Shown here in pieces: positions 8,009 through 16,751 of a stretch of DNA of 64,000 nt (the first letter of the stretch is position 1; each line of letters starts with the position of its first letter). Where the stretch lies: assembly GCA_030645575.1 (NCBI GenBank), contig JAUSMJ010000027.1:62001-126000 (forward strand). Direction: 5' to 3'. This DNA comes from Caulobacter sp. (GTDB lineage Bacteria > Pseudomonadota > Alphaproteobacteria > Caulobacterales > Caulobacteraceae). Under the pieces are notes generated by a model. It saw nothing but the letters and a program-made list of their open reading frames with translations. It made no database searches and was not told the origin of the DNA. The position numbers were made by a program, and so were the translations under genes.

Positions 8009-8916
8009 GACGCGGCCCTTCCCTGCGTGGTTCGAGACGCTCGGCTGGGGCCTCGCTCCTCACCATGACGAACACTGCGCAGCCCACCCTGTTCGTCATC
8101 CTGGGGAGCCAGCGCAGCTGGCGTCTCGAAGGACGCACAAGCCAGCGACATCGCCTCGCCGACAATCAGCAGCGCCGGACCCGACAGTCCCTCCGCCACG
8201 CCGGCCAGGGCCCCCAGGGTGGTCGGATAGCGCGCCTCGTCGGCGCGGCTGGCGTTCACGACGATCAGGGCCGGCGTCGCGGCGGCGCGGCCGGCGTCCA
8301 TCAACCGTTCAGCGATCCGGCCGGCAGTGGTCAGGCCCATGTAGATGACGACGGTCTGGTTGGCCTTCGCCAGATGGTCCCAGTCCAGGTCCGGTTCACC
8401 GTGCGCCGCGTGGCCGGTGACGAAGGTCACGGCCTGGGCCAGGCCCCGGTGGGTCAGGGGCGCGCCGGCGGCGGCCGAGGCGGCCAGGGCGGCGGTGACG
8501 CCGGGCACGACCTCGCAGTCGATGCCGGCGGCGCGGCATTCTTCCAGCTCCTCGCCGCCGCGGCCGAAGATGAACGGGTCGCCGCCCTTGAGCCGCACGA
8601 CGTCCAGACCCTGGCGCGCGAAGGCCACGAGCAGGCGGTTGATGTCGTCCTGCGGCAGGGTGTGGCGGTTCTTGCGCTTGGCCACGTCGATCAGGCGCGC
8701 GCCGGGCGCGGCCATGGCCAGGATCTCGGCCGAGACGAGGCCATCGTGGACGATCACCCCGGCCGCCGCGATCAGCCGTGCGGCCTTCAGCGTCAGCAGC
8801 TCGGGATCGCCGGGCCCGGCCCCGACCAGCCAGACCTTGCCGGGAACGGCGTCGCGGGTCGCGCCGTCGAGCGCGACAAGCCTGCGGAGCGAAACTGGAC
8901 GCGGGGCCCGGGACAT
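8005..8916 (-). CDS. cobA: Uroporphyrinogen-III C-methyltransferase with repeat-encoded C-terminal tail
   Basis: SUMT makes precorrin-2 from uroporphyrinogen III for siroheme, the cofactor of the downstream sulfite reductase. The catalytic domain covers about residues 25-260: VWLVGAGPGDPELLTLKA, VIVHDGLVS, the VRLKGGDPFIFGRGGEE signature and VVPGVTAALAA, ending GPALLIVGEAM. Residues from about 260 to 297 of 303 are translated from the inverted repeat at 8025-8138 and have no family counterpart. No separate dehydrogenase/chelatase domain is fused. First gene of the operon, divergent from the LysR gene. Confidence 0.92.
   Translation of the reverse strand: MSRAPRPVSLRRLVALDGATRDAVPGKVWLVGAGPGDPELLTLKAARLIAAAGVIVHDGLVSAEILAMAAPGARLIDVAKRKNRHTLPQDDINRLLVAFARQGLDVVRLKGGDPFIFGRGGEELEECRAAGIDCEVVPGVTAALAASAAAGAPLTHRGLAQAVTFVTGHAAHGEPDLDWDHLAKANQTVVIYMGLTTAGRIAERLMDAGRAAATPALIVVNASRADEARYPTTLGALAGVAEGLSGPALLIVGEAMSLACASFETPAALAPQDDEQGGLRSVRHGEERGPSRASRTTQGRAAS
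8025..8138. repeat. Inverted repeat (family B) inside the 3' end of cobA
   Basis: Left arm 8025-8073 begins GCGTGGTTCGAGACGC and ends ACCATGACGAAC. Right arm 8091-8138 begins GTTCGTCATCCTGG and ends GCGTCTCGAAGGACGCAC. The arms pair imperfectly; the mismatch GGTT/CCTT at the ends and ACC/AGG near the tip also occurs in the copies at 50763 and 61953. It is transcribed and, unusually, translated as the cobA C-terminus. Confidence 0.85.
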
Positions 8917-8922
8917 GATGCG

Positions 8923-8935
8923 ATAGTTTCTCTAT
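8923..8935. promoter_or_regulatory. ATAG-N5-CTAT dyad upstream of the cobA operon
   Basis: The short interval between cobA (start 8916) and the LysR gene (start 9091) is the only AT-rich stretch here and holds ATAGTTTCTCTAT. It is a small dyad that could be a LysR/CysB-type contact or simply a -10 region for cobA. Low confidence because it is short. Confidence 0.25.
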
Positions 8936-9090
8936 AAAGTCAGAGGAGTCGGGGCGGGACGAACCGCGAAGGTCCGCCCCGCCACCCGTCCGATGGCGAA
9001 AAGGGCCGATGCGCCGCCGAACGGTTGCAAACTGGGGCCGAGGCGCCCACTTCGCAAACCAAGAGTTCTGCCGGGGGCTTCAGGATTTCT

Positions 9091-10047
9091 ATGGAACGAT
9101 CGAACGAGCGCCGACGGCTTCCGCCGCTGAACGCCCTGCGGGCCTTCGAGGCCGCCGCGCGGCACCTGAATTTCAGCCGCGCCGCCGACGAACTGTCGGT
9201 CACGCCCGGCGCGGTCAGCCAGCAGATCCAGAACCTCGAGGACTATGTCGGGACGGCCCTGTTCAAGCGCACGCCCAAGGGCCTGCTGCTGACCGACTCG
9301 GCCCAGACCGCCCTGCCCGCCCTGCGCGAGGCCTTCGACCGACTGGCCGAGGCCGCCGGCCTGCTGACGGCGGCCGTCGATGGCCGCCGCCTGACCCTGA
9401 CCGCCGCCCCGTCGTTCGCCGCCAAGTGGCTGGTGCCAAGGCTGGGCAAGTTCGAGGAGGCCCAGCCGCAGGTCGATGTCTGGCTCAGCGCCGGCATGGA
9501 GGTGGTCGATTTCGCCAGCGGCGAGGTCGATCTGGCCATCCGCTATGGCGGCGGGCGCTATCCGGGCCTCGAAGTCACCCGTCTGCTCAGCGAGACGGTG
9601 ATCCCGGTGGTCAGCCCGACCCTGCTGGCGGCCAATCCGCTGGTCGATCCGTCGGAGCTGACGGGCCACATCCTGCTGCACGACGGCTCGCCCGACGCCG
9701 ACGATTCCTGCCCCGACTGGGCCATGTGGCTGGCGGCCCGCGGCATCAAGACCGTCGATGGCGCGCGCGGCCCGCGCTTCAACCAGTCGAGCCTGGTGAT
9801 CGAGGCGGCGGTCAACGGACGGGGCGTGGCCCTGGCCAAGCGCACCCTGGCCCAGGCCGACCTCGACGCCGGACGGCTGGTCACGCCGTTTCCCATCGCC
9901 ACCGCCGTGGACTTCGCCTATTACGTCGTCCATCCCAAGACCAAGGGACGGCTGCCGCAGGTCAAGGCGTTCGTCTCCTGGCTCTCCCAGGAGGCCGCCG
10001 CCCATGAGGCGGCCCTCCAGACCATGGACAACGGCGCCGGTATCTGA
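9091..10047 (+). CDS. LysR family transcriptional regulator (GcvA-like)
   Basis: 318 aa from the ATG at 9091, which begins MERSNERRRLPPLNALRAFE and has AGGA seven bases upstream; an earlier in-frame codon at 9025 is less likely. The winged HTH covers residues 10-65 (LNFSRAADELSVTPGAVSQQ, then NLEDYVGTALFKRT). The LysR substrate-binding domain follows (SFAAKWLVPRLGKFEEAQP, DLAIRYGGGRYPG). The GcvA/AmpR-like subgroup is suggested by RYGGG and PALREAFDRL. It is divergent from the cysteine biosynthesis operon, so it could regulate it, but this subgroup is not CysB and the target is unproven. Confidence 0.9.
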   Translation: MERSNERRRLPPLNALRAFEAAARHLNFSRAADELSVTPGAVSQQIQNLEDYVGTALFKRTPKGLLLTDSAQTALPALREAFDRLAEAAGLLTAAVDGRRLTLTAAPSFAAKWLVPRLGKFEEAQPQVDVWLSAGMEVVDFASGEVDLAIRYGGGRYPGLEVTRLLSETVIPVVSPTLLAANPLVDPSELTGHILLHDGSPDADDSCPDWAMWLAARGIKTVDGARGPRFNQSSLVIEAAVNGRGVALAKRTLAQADLDAGRLVTPFPIATAVDFAYYVVHPKTKGRLPQVKAFVSWLSQEAAAHEAALQTMDNGAGI

Positions 10048-10048
10048 C

Positions 10049-10381
10049 GTGGCCAAAGATGTTTTGAACGGGGCCGATGAACGCATCGCGCCGCTTGATT
10101 GCACGACCATGGCCGAAGTCCGGCAGGGCGTGGACGCCCTCGACCGGGCCCTGGTCGCCCTGCTCGCCGAGCGGCAGGGCTACATGGACGCGGCCGCCCG
10201 CATCAAGCCCGACCGGGGCGTCGTGCGCGACGAGGCCCGCATCGAGGACGTGGTGACCAAGGTCAAGGCCGCTGCCCGCGAGGCCGGCCTGTCCGAGGCC
10301 ATCGCCGAGCCGGTCTGGCGCACCCTGATCGACCGCTGCATCGCCTACGAATTCGGCGTCTGGGACCGGCTGCGCCCTTAG
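10049..10381 (+). CDS. Chorismate mutase type II (AroQ) domain protein
   Basis: About 110 aa from a GTG start at 10049, one base after the LysR stop; an ATG at 10109 (MAEVRQGVDALD) is the alternative. The all-helical AroQ fold is visible: VRQGVDALDRALVALLAERQ, AAARIKPDRGVVRDEARIEDV, AIAEPVWRTLIDRCIAYE. The Arg and Lys residues that hold chorismate carboxylates are in place (R in the first helix, K and R in RIKPDR). It converts chorismate to prephenate, though the close relative isochorismate pyruvate lyase (PchB) cannot be excluded. No other aromatic amino acid genes are nearby. Confidence 0.85.
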   Translation: MAKDVLNGADERIAPLDCTTMAEVRQGVDALDRALVALLAERQGYMDAAARIKPDRGVVRDEARIEDVVTKVKAAAREAGLSEAIAEPVWRTLIDRCIAYEFGVWDRLRP

Positions 10382-10439
10382 GCTGTAGCCTGGCGTCGCG
10401 GAATCCGGGCACTCTCCCCGTTGGGCAGGGGGATCGTGC

Positions 10440-12425
10440 ATGCGGATCATGGCGGGATGGCTTTTCGGGCTGGCGCTGGCTGTCGCCGCGCCCGCCCTCG
10501 CGGCGCCCGGGCCGATCACGGTCGCCGACCTGCACCGCCTGGCCGACGTCGCCGAGCCGGTGTTCGCGCCGGACGGCGCCAGCCTCGCCTACAGCGTGAC
10601 CACCGACAATCTGGAGACGGACGCCCAGGTCAGCGACCTGTGGCGTGTCGACTGGGCGACCGGCGAGGCCCGCCCCCTGACGAACACGCCCAAGGCCAGC
10701 GAATGGGCCCCCGCCTTCAGCGCCGACGGCCGCTGGCTGGTGTTCCTCAGCGACGCCGGCGGCAAGGACGAGACCCAGCTGTGGCGGATGCCGGCCGGCG
10801 GCGGGCCCGCCCGCCAGGCCAGCCGCCTGCCCGGCGGGATCAGCGACTTCTCCCTGTCTCCGGACGGCCTGAAGGCGGTCGTGGTCGTCGAGACGGGTGG
10901 TCCGAAACCGAACGCCGCCGGCACGACGCCGCCGATCGTCATCGACCGCTACCAGTTCAAGGAGGACGGCCGCGACTATCTCGACGCCCGCCGCCAGCAG
11001 CTGTTCGTCGTTGTCCTGGCGACCGGCGAGGCCACGCCGCTGACCCACGGCGACTTCGACCACTGGCTGCCGGCCTGGTCGCCCGACGGCCGGACCATCG
11101 CCTTCGTCTCCAAGCGCGGCGGCGCCGATCCGGACCGCAACATCGACTTCGACGTGTTCGTCGTTGCGGCGGAGGGCGGCGAACCGCGTCGGCTGGGCGA
11201 TTTCGCCGGCTCCGACAACGACCCGACCTGGGAGTCGCGCCCGGCCTGGTCGCCCGACTCCAGCCGCCTGGTCTGGCTGCGCTCGGGCGAGGACAAGTGG
11301 ATCTACTACGCGCCCTGGCAGATGGTCGTGGCCGATGTCGCGACCGGCGCGATCACCACGCCCGCCTGGATCGACCGTTGCTTCTATCACCCGCGCTGGT
11401 CGGCCGACGGCAAACGCCTGCTGGCCCTGGTCGAGCAGGACCGCGACACCTGGCTGGCCAGTATCGACCCGGCGAGCGGACGGATCGACTACCTGACCCA
11501 GGGGCCCCGGTTCGCCTACGACTACGCGGTCGGACCGGACGGCCGGCTGGCGGTGCTCGACGGGCCGTCGGACGCGCCCTACGACCTGCGCACGGTCGAG
11601 GCGACGCCCCGCGACCTGACCCGCCACAACGCCTGGCTGGCCGACCGGACGCTTGGCGCCACCCGCGACGTCAGCTTCATGAGCGACGGCATCGAGATCC
11701 ACGGCATCCTGACCCTGCCGCCCGGCTATCAGGAGGGCCGCCGCTATCCGGTGCTCGTCCGGCTGCACGGCGGGCCGGTCTACCAGTTCAGCCACGAGTT
11801 CATGTTCGACTGGCAGCTGTACGCGGCGCGGGGCTACGTCGTGCTGGGGATCAATCCGCGCGGCTCGTCCGGCCGGGGTTTCGACTTCTCCCGCGCCATC
11901 TACGCCGACTGGGGCAATCTCGACGTGCGCGACGTGAAGGCCGGCGTCGACTGGCTGCTGGCCTCGGGCCTGGCCGACCCTGACCGGCTGGGGGTCGGTG
12001 GCTGGAGCTATGGCGGCATCCTGACCAACTACGTCGTGGCCAGCGACCCGCGCTTCAGCGCCGCCGTGAGCGGGGCCGGCATGGCCAACTTCCTCGGCGG
12101 TTATGGGGCGGACATGTACGTGCGGGAATACGAACTGGAGCTGGGCCTGCCCTGGCGCGACACGGCGGCCTGGACGAAGGTCAGCTATCCCTTCCTGCAG
12201 GCCGACCGGATCACGACGCCGGTGCTGTACCAATGCGCCCGGGCCGATTTCAACGTGCCCTGCATCGGCGCCGAACAGATGTACCAGGCGCTGCGGTCAC
12301 GCGGCATCGACACCCGACTGGTGATCTATCCGGACGAGACGCACGGTCTTTCCACCCCCAGCTACCGCGCCGACCGCCTGACCCGGAACCTCGACTGGTA
12401 CGACCGCTTCCTGAAGGCGCGGTAG
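10440..12425 (+). CDS. S9 family prolyl oligopeptidase-type peptidase, secreted
   Basis: 661 aa acylaminoacyl/dipeptidyl-peptidase-like serine peptidase. A signal peptide is present (MRIMAGWLFGLALAVAAPAL, cleavage near ALAAPG). Residues about 25-400 form the beta-propeller made of TolB/WD40-like PD40 repeats (FAPDGASLAYSV, FSADGRWLVFLS, WSPDGRTIAFVS, WSPDSSRLVWLR). The C-terminal alpha/beta hydrolase has the nucleophile S523 in GGWSYGG and H635 in DETHGLS. It probably trims peptides in the periplasm. A GGGGGATC stretch precedes the ATG. Single gene, followed by an inverted repeat. Confidence 0.92.
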   Translation: MRIMAGWLFGLALAVAAPALAAPGPITVADLHRLADVAEPVFAPDGASLAYSVTTDNLETDAQVSDLWRVDWATGEARPLTNTPKASEWAPAFSADGRWLVFLSDAGGKDETQLWRMPAGGGPARQASRLPGGISDFSLSPDGLKAVVVVETGGPKPNAAGTTPPIVIDRYQFKEDGRDYLDARRQQLFVVVLATGEATPLTHGDFDHWLPAWSPDGRTIAFVSKRGGADPDRNIDFDVFVVAAEGGEPRRLGDFAGSDNDPTWESRPAWSPDSSRLVWLRSGEDKWIYYAPWQMVVADVATGAITTPAWIDRCFYHPRWSADGKRLLALVEQDRDTWLASIDPASGRIDYLTQGPRFAYDYAVGPDGRLAVLDGPSDAPYDLRTVEATPRDLTRHNAWLADRTLGATRDVSFMSDGIEIHGILTLPPGYQEGRRYPVLVRLHGGPVYQFSHEFMFDWQLYAARGYVVLGINPRGSSGRGFDFSRAIYADWGNLDVRDVKAGVDWLLASGLADPDRLGVGGWSYGGILTNYVVASDPRFSAAVSGAGMANFLGGYGADMYVREYELELGLPWRDTAAWTKVSYPFLQADRITTPVLYQCARADFNVPCIGAEQMYQALRSRGIDTRLVIYPDETHGLSTPSYRADRLTRNLDWYDRFLKAR

Positions 12426-12432
12426 AGGCGCT

Positions 12433-12530
12433 GCGTCCTTCGACACGCCGCTTCGCGGCTGCTCAGGATGACGTGGAGTAAGTGTACGTCATCCTGAGCA
12501 GCGCCGCCAGGCGCGTGTCGAAGGACGCAC
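12433..12530. repeat. Inverted repeat (family B)
   Basis: Arms 12433-12473 and 12486-12530 are reverse complements over their ends: GCGTCCTTCGACACGC pairs with GCGTGTCGAAGGACGC and GCTCAGGATGACGT with ACGTCATCCTGAGC. A more variable middle differs between arms. It lies exactly between the convergent S9 peptidase and Hpt genes, where it could serve as a bidirectional transcript end. Confidence 0.88.
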
Positions 12531-12531
12531 G

Positions 12532-12873
12532 CTATCCCTTCAGCGAGCGCAGCGCCTTTTCGTGGCGGTAGGCGGCGATGTCGAACAGGGCCGCGTCCAG
12601 CGCGCCGTGCACGGCCGGCAGGGCCTGGGCGCCTTCGAGCTCGGCCCGCTCGCAAGCCTCGCCCAGCGCATGGGCCCCCACGCCCCGCGCCGCGCCCTTG
12701 ACCGTATGCACGGCGTCGCGCCAGCCATCGACCCTCGCCTCGAGCATCGGCGACCACATCGCGGCCTGCTCCTGGAACAGTTCGAGCACCTCGTCGATGA
12801 CCTGGGAGTCGCCGGCGGCGAACTGTTCGAGATAGTCGAAATCGACCGCCCCGGTGATGTCTCGTCTGGCCAT
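12532..12873 (-). CDS. Histidine phosphotransfer (Hpt) domain protein
   Basis: 113 aa single-domain phosphotransfer protein. The phospho-accepting His is in AVHTVKGAARGVGA, where H followed by KG is the family signature. Preceding helices read FDYLEQFAAGDSQVIDEVLELF, with the family's usual short F-L-x-E pattern. It would shuttle phosphate between a hybrid histidine kinase and a response regulator, but neither is in the window, so it is an orphan. The ATG at 12873 has AAGGG upstream; the longer upstream frame is a shadow. Confidence 0.88.
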   Translation of the reverse strand: MARRDITGAVDFDYLEQFAAGDSQVIDEVLELFQEQAAMWSPMLEARVDGWRDAVHTVKGAARGVGAHALGEACERAELEGAQALPAVHGALDAALFDIAAYRHEKALRSLKG

Positions 12874-12957
12874 GCGTATCGCCCTTGCGTCCCCGGACTT
12901 TTCGGCTATGTTCCGCGCCCTCGCCGCCGGGCCTCGCAAAGCCCCGACGGTCGATAC

Positions 12958-13033
<76 letters not shown>

Positions 13034-13096
13034 CGTATCTTCCCGAAAACAGCCGCCGGGCCGGGGCCGTAAAGCCGGTCCGTCGCCGCCGGCGAC

Positions 13097-13957
13097 TCAG
13101 TGGGCGATGAACAGGCTCGGCCCGTCGCTGGCTTCCAGCAACGCGCGAGTCGCGCCGCCGAACACCGCCTCGCCCAGGCGCGAATGGCCATAGGCGCCGG
13201 CGACGAGCAGGCCCGCGCGGCAGGCCATGGCCGCCTCGACCAAAGTCTCGACGCCATGGCCCTTGATGCGGCTGACCGAGACGTCCCTGACGCCCTGTCG
13301 GCGCAGATAGGCGGCCAGTCGCTCGGGATCGGCGCGATCGCGCTCGTCGTCGTCCAGATGGGTCGGGTCCTGCAGGATCAGCGTGCGGGGCGCCTGGAGC
13401 AGCAGGGGCACGGCGGCCCGCGCCGCCCGGCCGGCCTGCAGACTGCCGTCCCAGGCAACCGCCGCGGGCCTGTCGACAGGCGCGGCGGCCCCGCGCGCGA
13501 TCAGCGTCGGCGCCCGGCCGGCCATCACCGCCTCGTCGAGCACGCCCAGCCAGGGGCCGCCCGCGAGGACGGCGCTGGGGCCGGCGACGACCAGGTCGGT
13601 CAGCGGCAGCTCGCGCACCAGCCCCGCCCAGCCCGCTGCGGGCTGGTCCGCCACGCCCAGGCACGGCCCGTCCGGGTCGAAGCCAAGGGGCATGCCGAAC
13701 TGGCCGGCGATGGTCGTGGCCAGGTCCTCGAGACGGCGTCGCGCATCGTCATTGGCCCTGGCGACCGCCTGCCACAGCTCGTGGCTGAACACGCCGCCGC
13801 CGAACGCCTCGGCCCAACCCGCCGCGGGAACGGGCGGAACGACGGTGGTGATCCGGGCGCTGGCGCCATGGCGCCTGGCGAGGTCGGCGACCGTGGAAAC
13901 CGTGGCGACATCGTCGTCGGCGCCCGAAACAAGGCCCAGAATGGCGGCATAGGTCAT
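13097..13957 (-). CDS. Universal stress protein, tandem UspA domains
   Basis: 286 aa, the length of a two-domain Usp. The first domain starts with YAAILGLVSGADDDVATVS and ends LTDLVVAGPSAVLAGGP. The second starts near residue 168 (PAAVAWDGSLQAGRAARAA) and ends LLVAGAYGHSRLGEAVFGGA. That GxYGHSR-type loop matches the nucleotide-binding region of ATP-binding Usps, although the terminal Gly-Ser/Thr pair is altered. It is read leftwards from a promoter region that contains a TTGAT-N4-GTCAA box, centred about 60 bp before the ATG. Inferred role: stress or low-oxygen survival. Confidence 0.88.
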   Translation of the reverse strand: MTYAAILGLVSGADDDVATVSTVADLARRHGASARITTVVPPVPAAGWAEAFGGGVFSHELWQAVARANDDARRRLEDLATTIAGQFGMPLGFDPDGPCLGVADQPAAGWAGLVRELPLTDLVVAGPSAVLAGGPWLGVLDEAVMAGRAPTLIARGAAAPVDRPAAVAWDGSLQAGRAARAAVPLLLQAPRTLILQDPTHLDDDERDRADPERLAAYLRRQGVRDVSVSRIKGHGVETLVEAAMACRAGLLVAGAYGHSRLGEAVFGGATRALLEASDGPSLFIAH

Positions 13958-14010
13958 GGCGTCAGGCTCCCGATCTGGCGGCAGGCTCGCCCGCGCTGAT
14001 CGGCCCCGCC

Positions 14011-14024
14011 TTGATCCCTGTCAA
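14011..14024. promoter_or_regulatory. FNR/FixK-type box upstream of the universal stress gene
   Basis: TTGATCCCTGTCAA, with one departure from the TTGAT-N4-ATCAA consensus. It sits in the 77-bp gap before the Usp gene. A site centred at -41.5 would put transcription about 19 nt before the ATG. Confidence 0.7.
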
Positions 14025-14034
14025 CGGCGCGGGG

Positions 14035-16710
14035 TCAGACCACGGGCTGCCCGCGCGAGGCCTTCAGCAGAGGCCGCGCCCGCAAGGCCTTGTAGGCCTC
14101 CCCGACCACCAGCACGCTCGCCGCCAGCGCGGCCAGGAACAGCCACTCCACGGCCGTGGCCGGCTGCAGGCCGAGCACGTCGTTCAGCCCGGGCGTGTAC
14201 ATCGCCAGCACATGCAGGGCCGGGGCGCCGATCAGGGTCGCGATCAGGACCGGATTGCCGCTGAGGGGTATGCGCAGGGCCGACCGCGTCTCCGACCGGC
14301 AGTTCAGCACATGGACGTTGTCGAACAGCACCAGGAACAGCAGGGTCAGGTTGCGGGCCGCGAAGGTGTCGTGCCCGGCGGGCCCCGCCAGCCAGGCGAA
14401 CAGCAGGTACGAGACGCCGCCGATATAGACCCCGGTCAGCACGCATTGTTCGATCATCTGGCGATCGAAGATGGCCTGGCGGGGCGGCCTCGGCGGCCGC
14501 TTCATCACATCCGGATCGCGAGCCTCCAGCGCCAGCGCCACGTCCTGGATCCCCTCGTGCACCAGGTTCAGCCACAGGATCTGCACCGCCGTCAGCGGCA
14601 TCGGCAGACCGGTCAGCAGGGTCAGGGAGAACAGCATCACCTCGGCGATGGCGGTGCTCATCAGCAGCCAGACGATCTTGCGGATATTGGCGTAGGCGGT
14701 GCGCCCCTCCTCGATGCCGGCGACGATCGAGGCGAAGTTGTCGTCGGTGACGATCAGCTCCGCCGCGGCCCGCGCCACGTCCGTGCCGCTGGCCCCCATG
14801 GAGATGCCGACATGGGCGGCCCGCAGCGCCGGCGCGTCGTTGACGCCGTCGCCGGTGACGGCGACGAAGTGGCCGTGCGCCTGCAGCACGTTGACAATCA
14901 TGGTCTTCTGCCCCGGCTCGACGCGGGCGTAGACGTCGGCCTCCAGAATCCGCTGGTCCAGCGCCGGTCCCGACAGGGCCGCCAGTTCGCCGCCCGTGAC
15001 GACCCGGTCGGGCGGCGTGTCGATATTGAGCTGGCGCGCGATGGCCAGCGCCGTCTCCGGATGATCGCCGGTGATCATCCGCACCTCGACCCCGGCGGCG
15101 CGGCATCGGGCGATGGCGTCGGGAACCTCGTGGCGCACGGGATCGATCAAGCCGGCGAAGCCGAGCAGCCGCAGGCCGTCGAAATCCTCCGGGCTCAGAC
15201 GGCCGTTCTGCAGGGCGGCCGGCCCCTCCGCGACGGCGATGACCCGATAGCCAGCCTCGGCGAGGCGCAGGACCTGGGCTTCGGCGGCGGCGCGATCGAC
15301 CGTCGGGCACATGGCCAGAATACGTTCGGGCGCTCCCTTGACCCTCACGATCCCGGCGCCCAGCGACGCCGAGCAGCCGAGTTCGGACTCATAGGGCATC
15401 ACCGCGTCCTGCGGCTGGGCCGCCAGCAGGGCGTCGCGGTCCAGGCCCAGCTTGGCGGCCAGGACCAGCAGGGCGACATCGACGCTGTCGCCATTGGCCT
15501 CGACGGCGCCGTTGTCGCCGCGCAGGCGCGCCTCGTTGGCCAGCGCCGCCGCCGTGGCGAGGCGGCGCACGCCCTCCCCGGCCTCGCCGGACGGGACGGG
15601 CGCAAGGCCGCCGTGAGGATCCAGCCCCTCACCCGCGACGTCGAAGATTTCGCCCGACGACAGCACGAGCCGCTTCACCGTCAGCCGGTTGGCCGTCAGG
15701 GTGCCCGTCTTGTCGCTGGCGATCAGGGTGCAGGATCCCAGCCCCTCCACGGCCGGAAGTCGCCGCACGATGACATGGCGACGCGCCATGCGCGCCGACG
15801 CCACGGCCAGGGCGACGGTGATGGCCACCGGCAGGCCCTCGGGGATGGCCGAGACCGCCAGGGCGATGGTCATGCCGAAGATCTCGGCCAGCGGCGCGCC
15901 GCGCAGGAACTGCCCCACCGCCAGAAACACCACCACGACGACCGTGGCGATGGCGATGCGCCGCGACAGCGCCTGCATCCGCAGCAGCAACGGCGGCGGC
16001 GCGTCGTCGTCGCCGCCGAGACCCCGGGCGATGTCGCCCAGCGCGGTGTCGCCGCCCGTGGCGCAGACGACGCCGGTCCCGCGGCCGGCCAGGACCATGC
16101 TGCCGGCGAAGGCCATGCCGCGGCGCTCGGCCAGCGGCGTCGCCGCCGTCGGGGCCGGGGCCGCCGTCTTCTCGACCGCCGCCGACTCCCCGGTCAGCAG
16201 CGACTCATCGATGCGCAGGTCATGCACCGACAGCAGGCGCAGGTCGGCCGGAACCGCCGCGCCCGAGGTCAGCAGCACGATGTCGCCGGGCGCGACGTCG
16301 GCCGCATCGACCTCCCGGCGCTGGCCGCCGCGCAGCACGGTCGGGCGCACCCGCAGGACCTTCTTGAGGGCCGCGGCGCTGGTTTCGGCGCGCCATTCCA
16401 GCAACGCGCCGATGATGGCGTCGAGCAGCAGGACGCCGAGGATGAACAGCGCGTCGCTCCAGGCGCCGAGGCCGAATGACACCAGGCACGCCGCCAGCAG
16501 CACATAGATCAGCGGATTTCTGAACTGGCGCAGGAACACGAGGGGCCAGGGCGCGGCCTTCGCCTCCGGCAGCACATTGCGCCCGCCCGTGTCCAGGCGA
16601 GCTGCGGCTTCGGCGTCGCTGAGCCCCTCCGGCGCGGAGTCGAGGCGCCTCAGCACGTCATCGGCGGGCAGCGCGTGCCACGCCGGGCTCTCAGGTCGAG
16701 GCTCGGTCAT
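14035..16710 (-). CDS. P-type cation-transporting ATPase (P2-type, Ca2+/Mg2+-like)
   Basis: 891 aa ion pump with the cation ATPase N-terminal domain (residues 10-75, LPADDVLRRLDSAPEGLSD). The actuator domain has TGES (DESLLTGESAAVEK). The M4 motif is PEGLPVA. The phosphorylation site is D333 in SDKTGTLTANRL. The nucleotide domain follows, then MITGDHPETA and the hinge TGDGVNDAPAL. No metal-binding CxxC or CPC motif is present, so heavy-metal transport is unlikely; Ca2+, Mg2+ or Na+/K+ are possible. It starts 41 bp after the PAS gene and is probably co-transcribed with it from the box at 17270. Confidence 0.93.
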   Translation of the reverse strand: MTEPRPESPAWHALPADDVLRRLDSAPEGLSDAEAAARLDTGGRNVLPEAKAAPWPLVFLRQFRNPLIYVLLAACLVSFGLGAWSDALFILGVLLLDAIIGALLEWRAETSAAALKKVLRVRPTVLRGGQRREVDAADVAPGDIVLLTSGAAVPADLRLLSVHDLRIDESLLTGESAAVEKTAAPAPTAATPLAERRGMAFAGSMVLAGRGTGVVCATGGDTALGDIARGLGGDDDAPPPLLLRMQALSRRIAIATVVVVVFLAVGQFLRGAPLAEIFGMTIALAVSAIPEGLPVAITVALAVASARMARRHVIVRRLPAVEGLGSCTLIASDKTGTLTANRLTVKRLVLSSGEIFDVAGEGLDPHGGLAPVPSGEAGEGVRRLATAAALANEARLRGDNGAVEANGDSVDVALLVLAAKLGLDRDALLAAQPQDAVMPYESELGCSASLGAGIVRVKGAPERILAMCPTVDRAAAEAQVLRLAEAGYRVIAVAEGPAALQNGRLSPEDFDGLRLLGFAGLIDPVRHEVPDAIARCRAAGVEVRMITGDHPETALAIARQLNIDTPPDRVVTGGELAALSGPALDQRILEADVYARVEPGQKTMIVNVLQAHGHFVAVTGDGVNDAPALRAAHVGISMGASGTDVARAAAELIVTDDNFASIVAGIEEGRTAYANIRKIVWLLMSTAIAEVMLFSLTLLTGLPMPLTAVQILWLNLVHEGIQDVALALEARDPDVMKRPPRPPRQAIFDRQMIEQCVLTGVYIGGVSYLLFAWLAGPAGHDTFAARNLTLLFLVLFDNVHVLNCRSETRSALRIPLSGNPVLIATLIGAPALHVLAMYTPGLNDVLGLQPATAVEWLFLAALAASVLVVGEAYKALRARPLLKASRGQPVV

Positions 16711-16751
16711 CTCCGGCTCCAGGCCGCCGCCGTCGGGGGACCTGGACCGGC

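Noticed and set aside
10004-10048. Earlier ATG for the chorismate mutase gene overlapping LysR
   Set aside because: It would overlap LysR by 44 nt and add 15 residues without family support; GTG at 10049 is preferred, though not proven.
14011-16479. 822-codon open frame on + strand
   Set aside because: Antisense to the P-type ATPase, full of Gln/Arg/His/Gly shadow composition; no domains.
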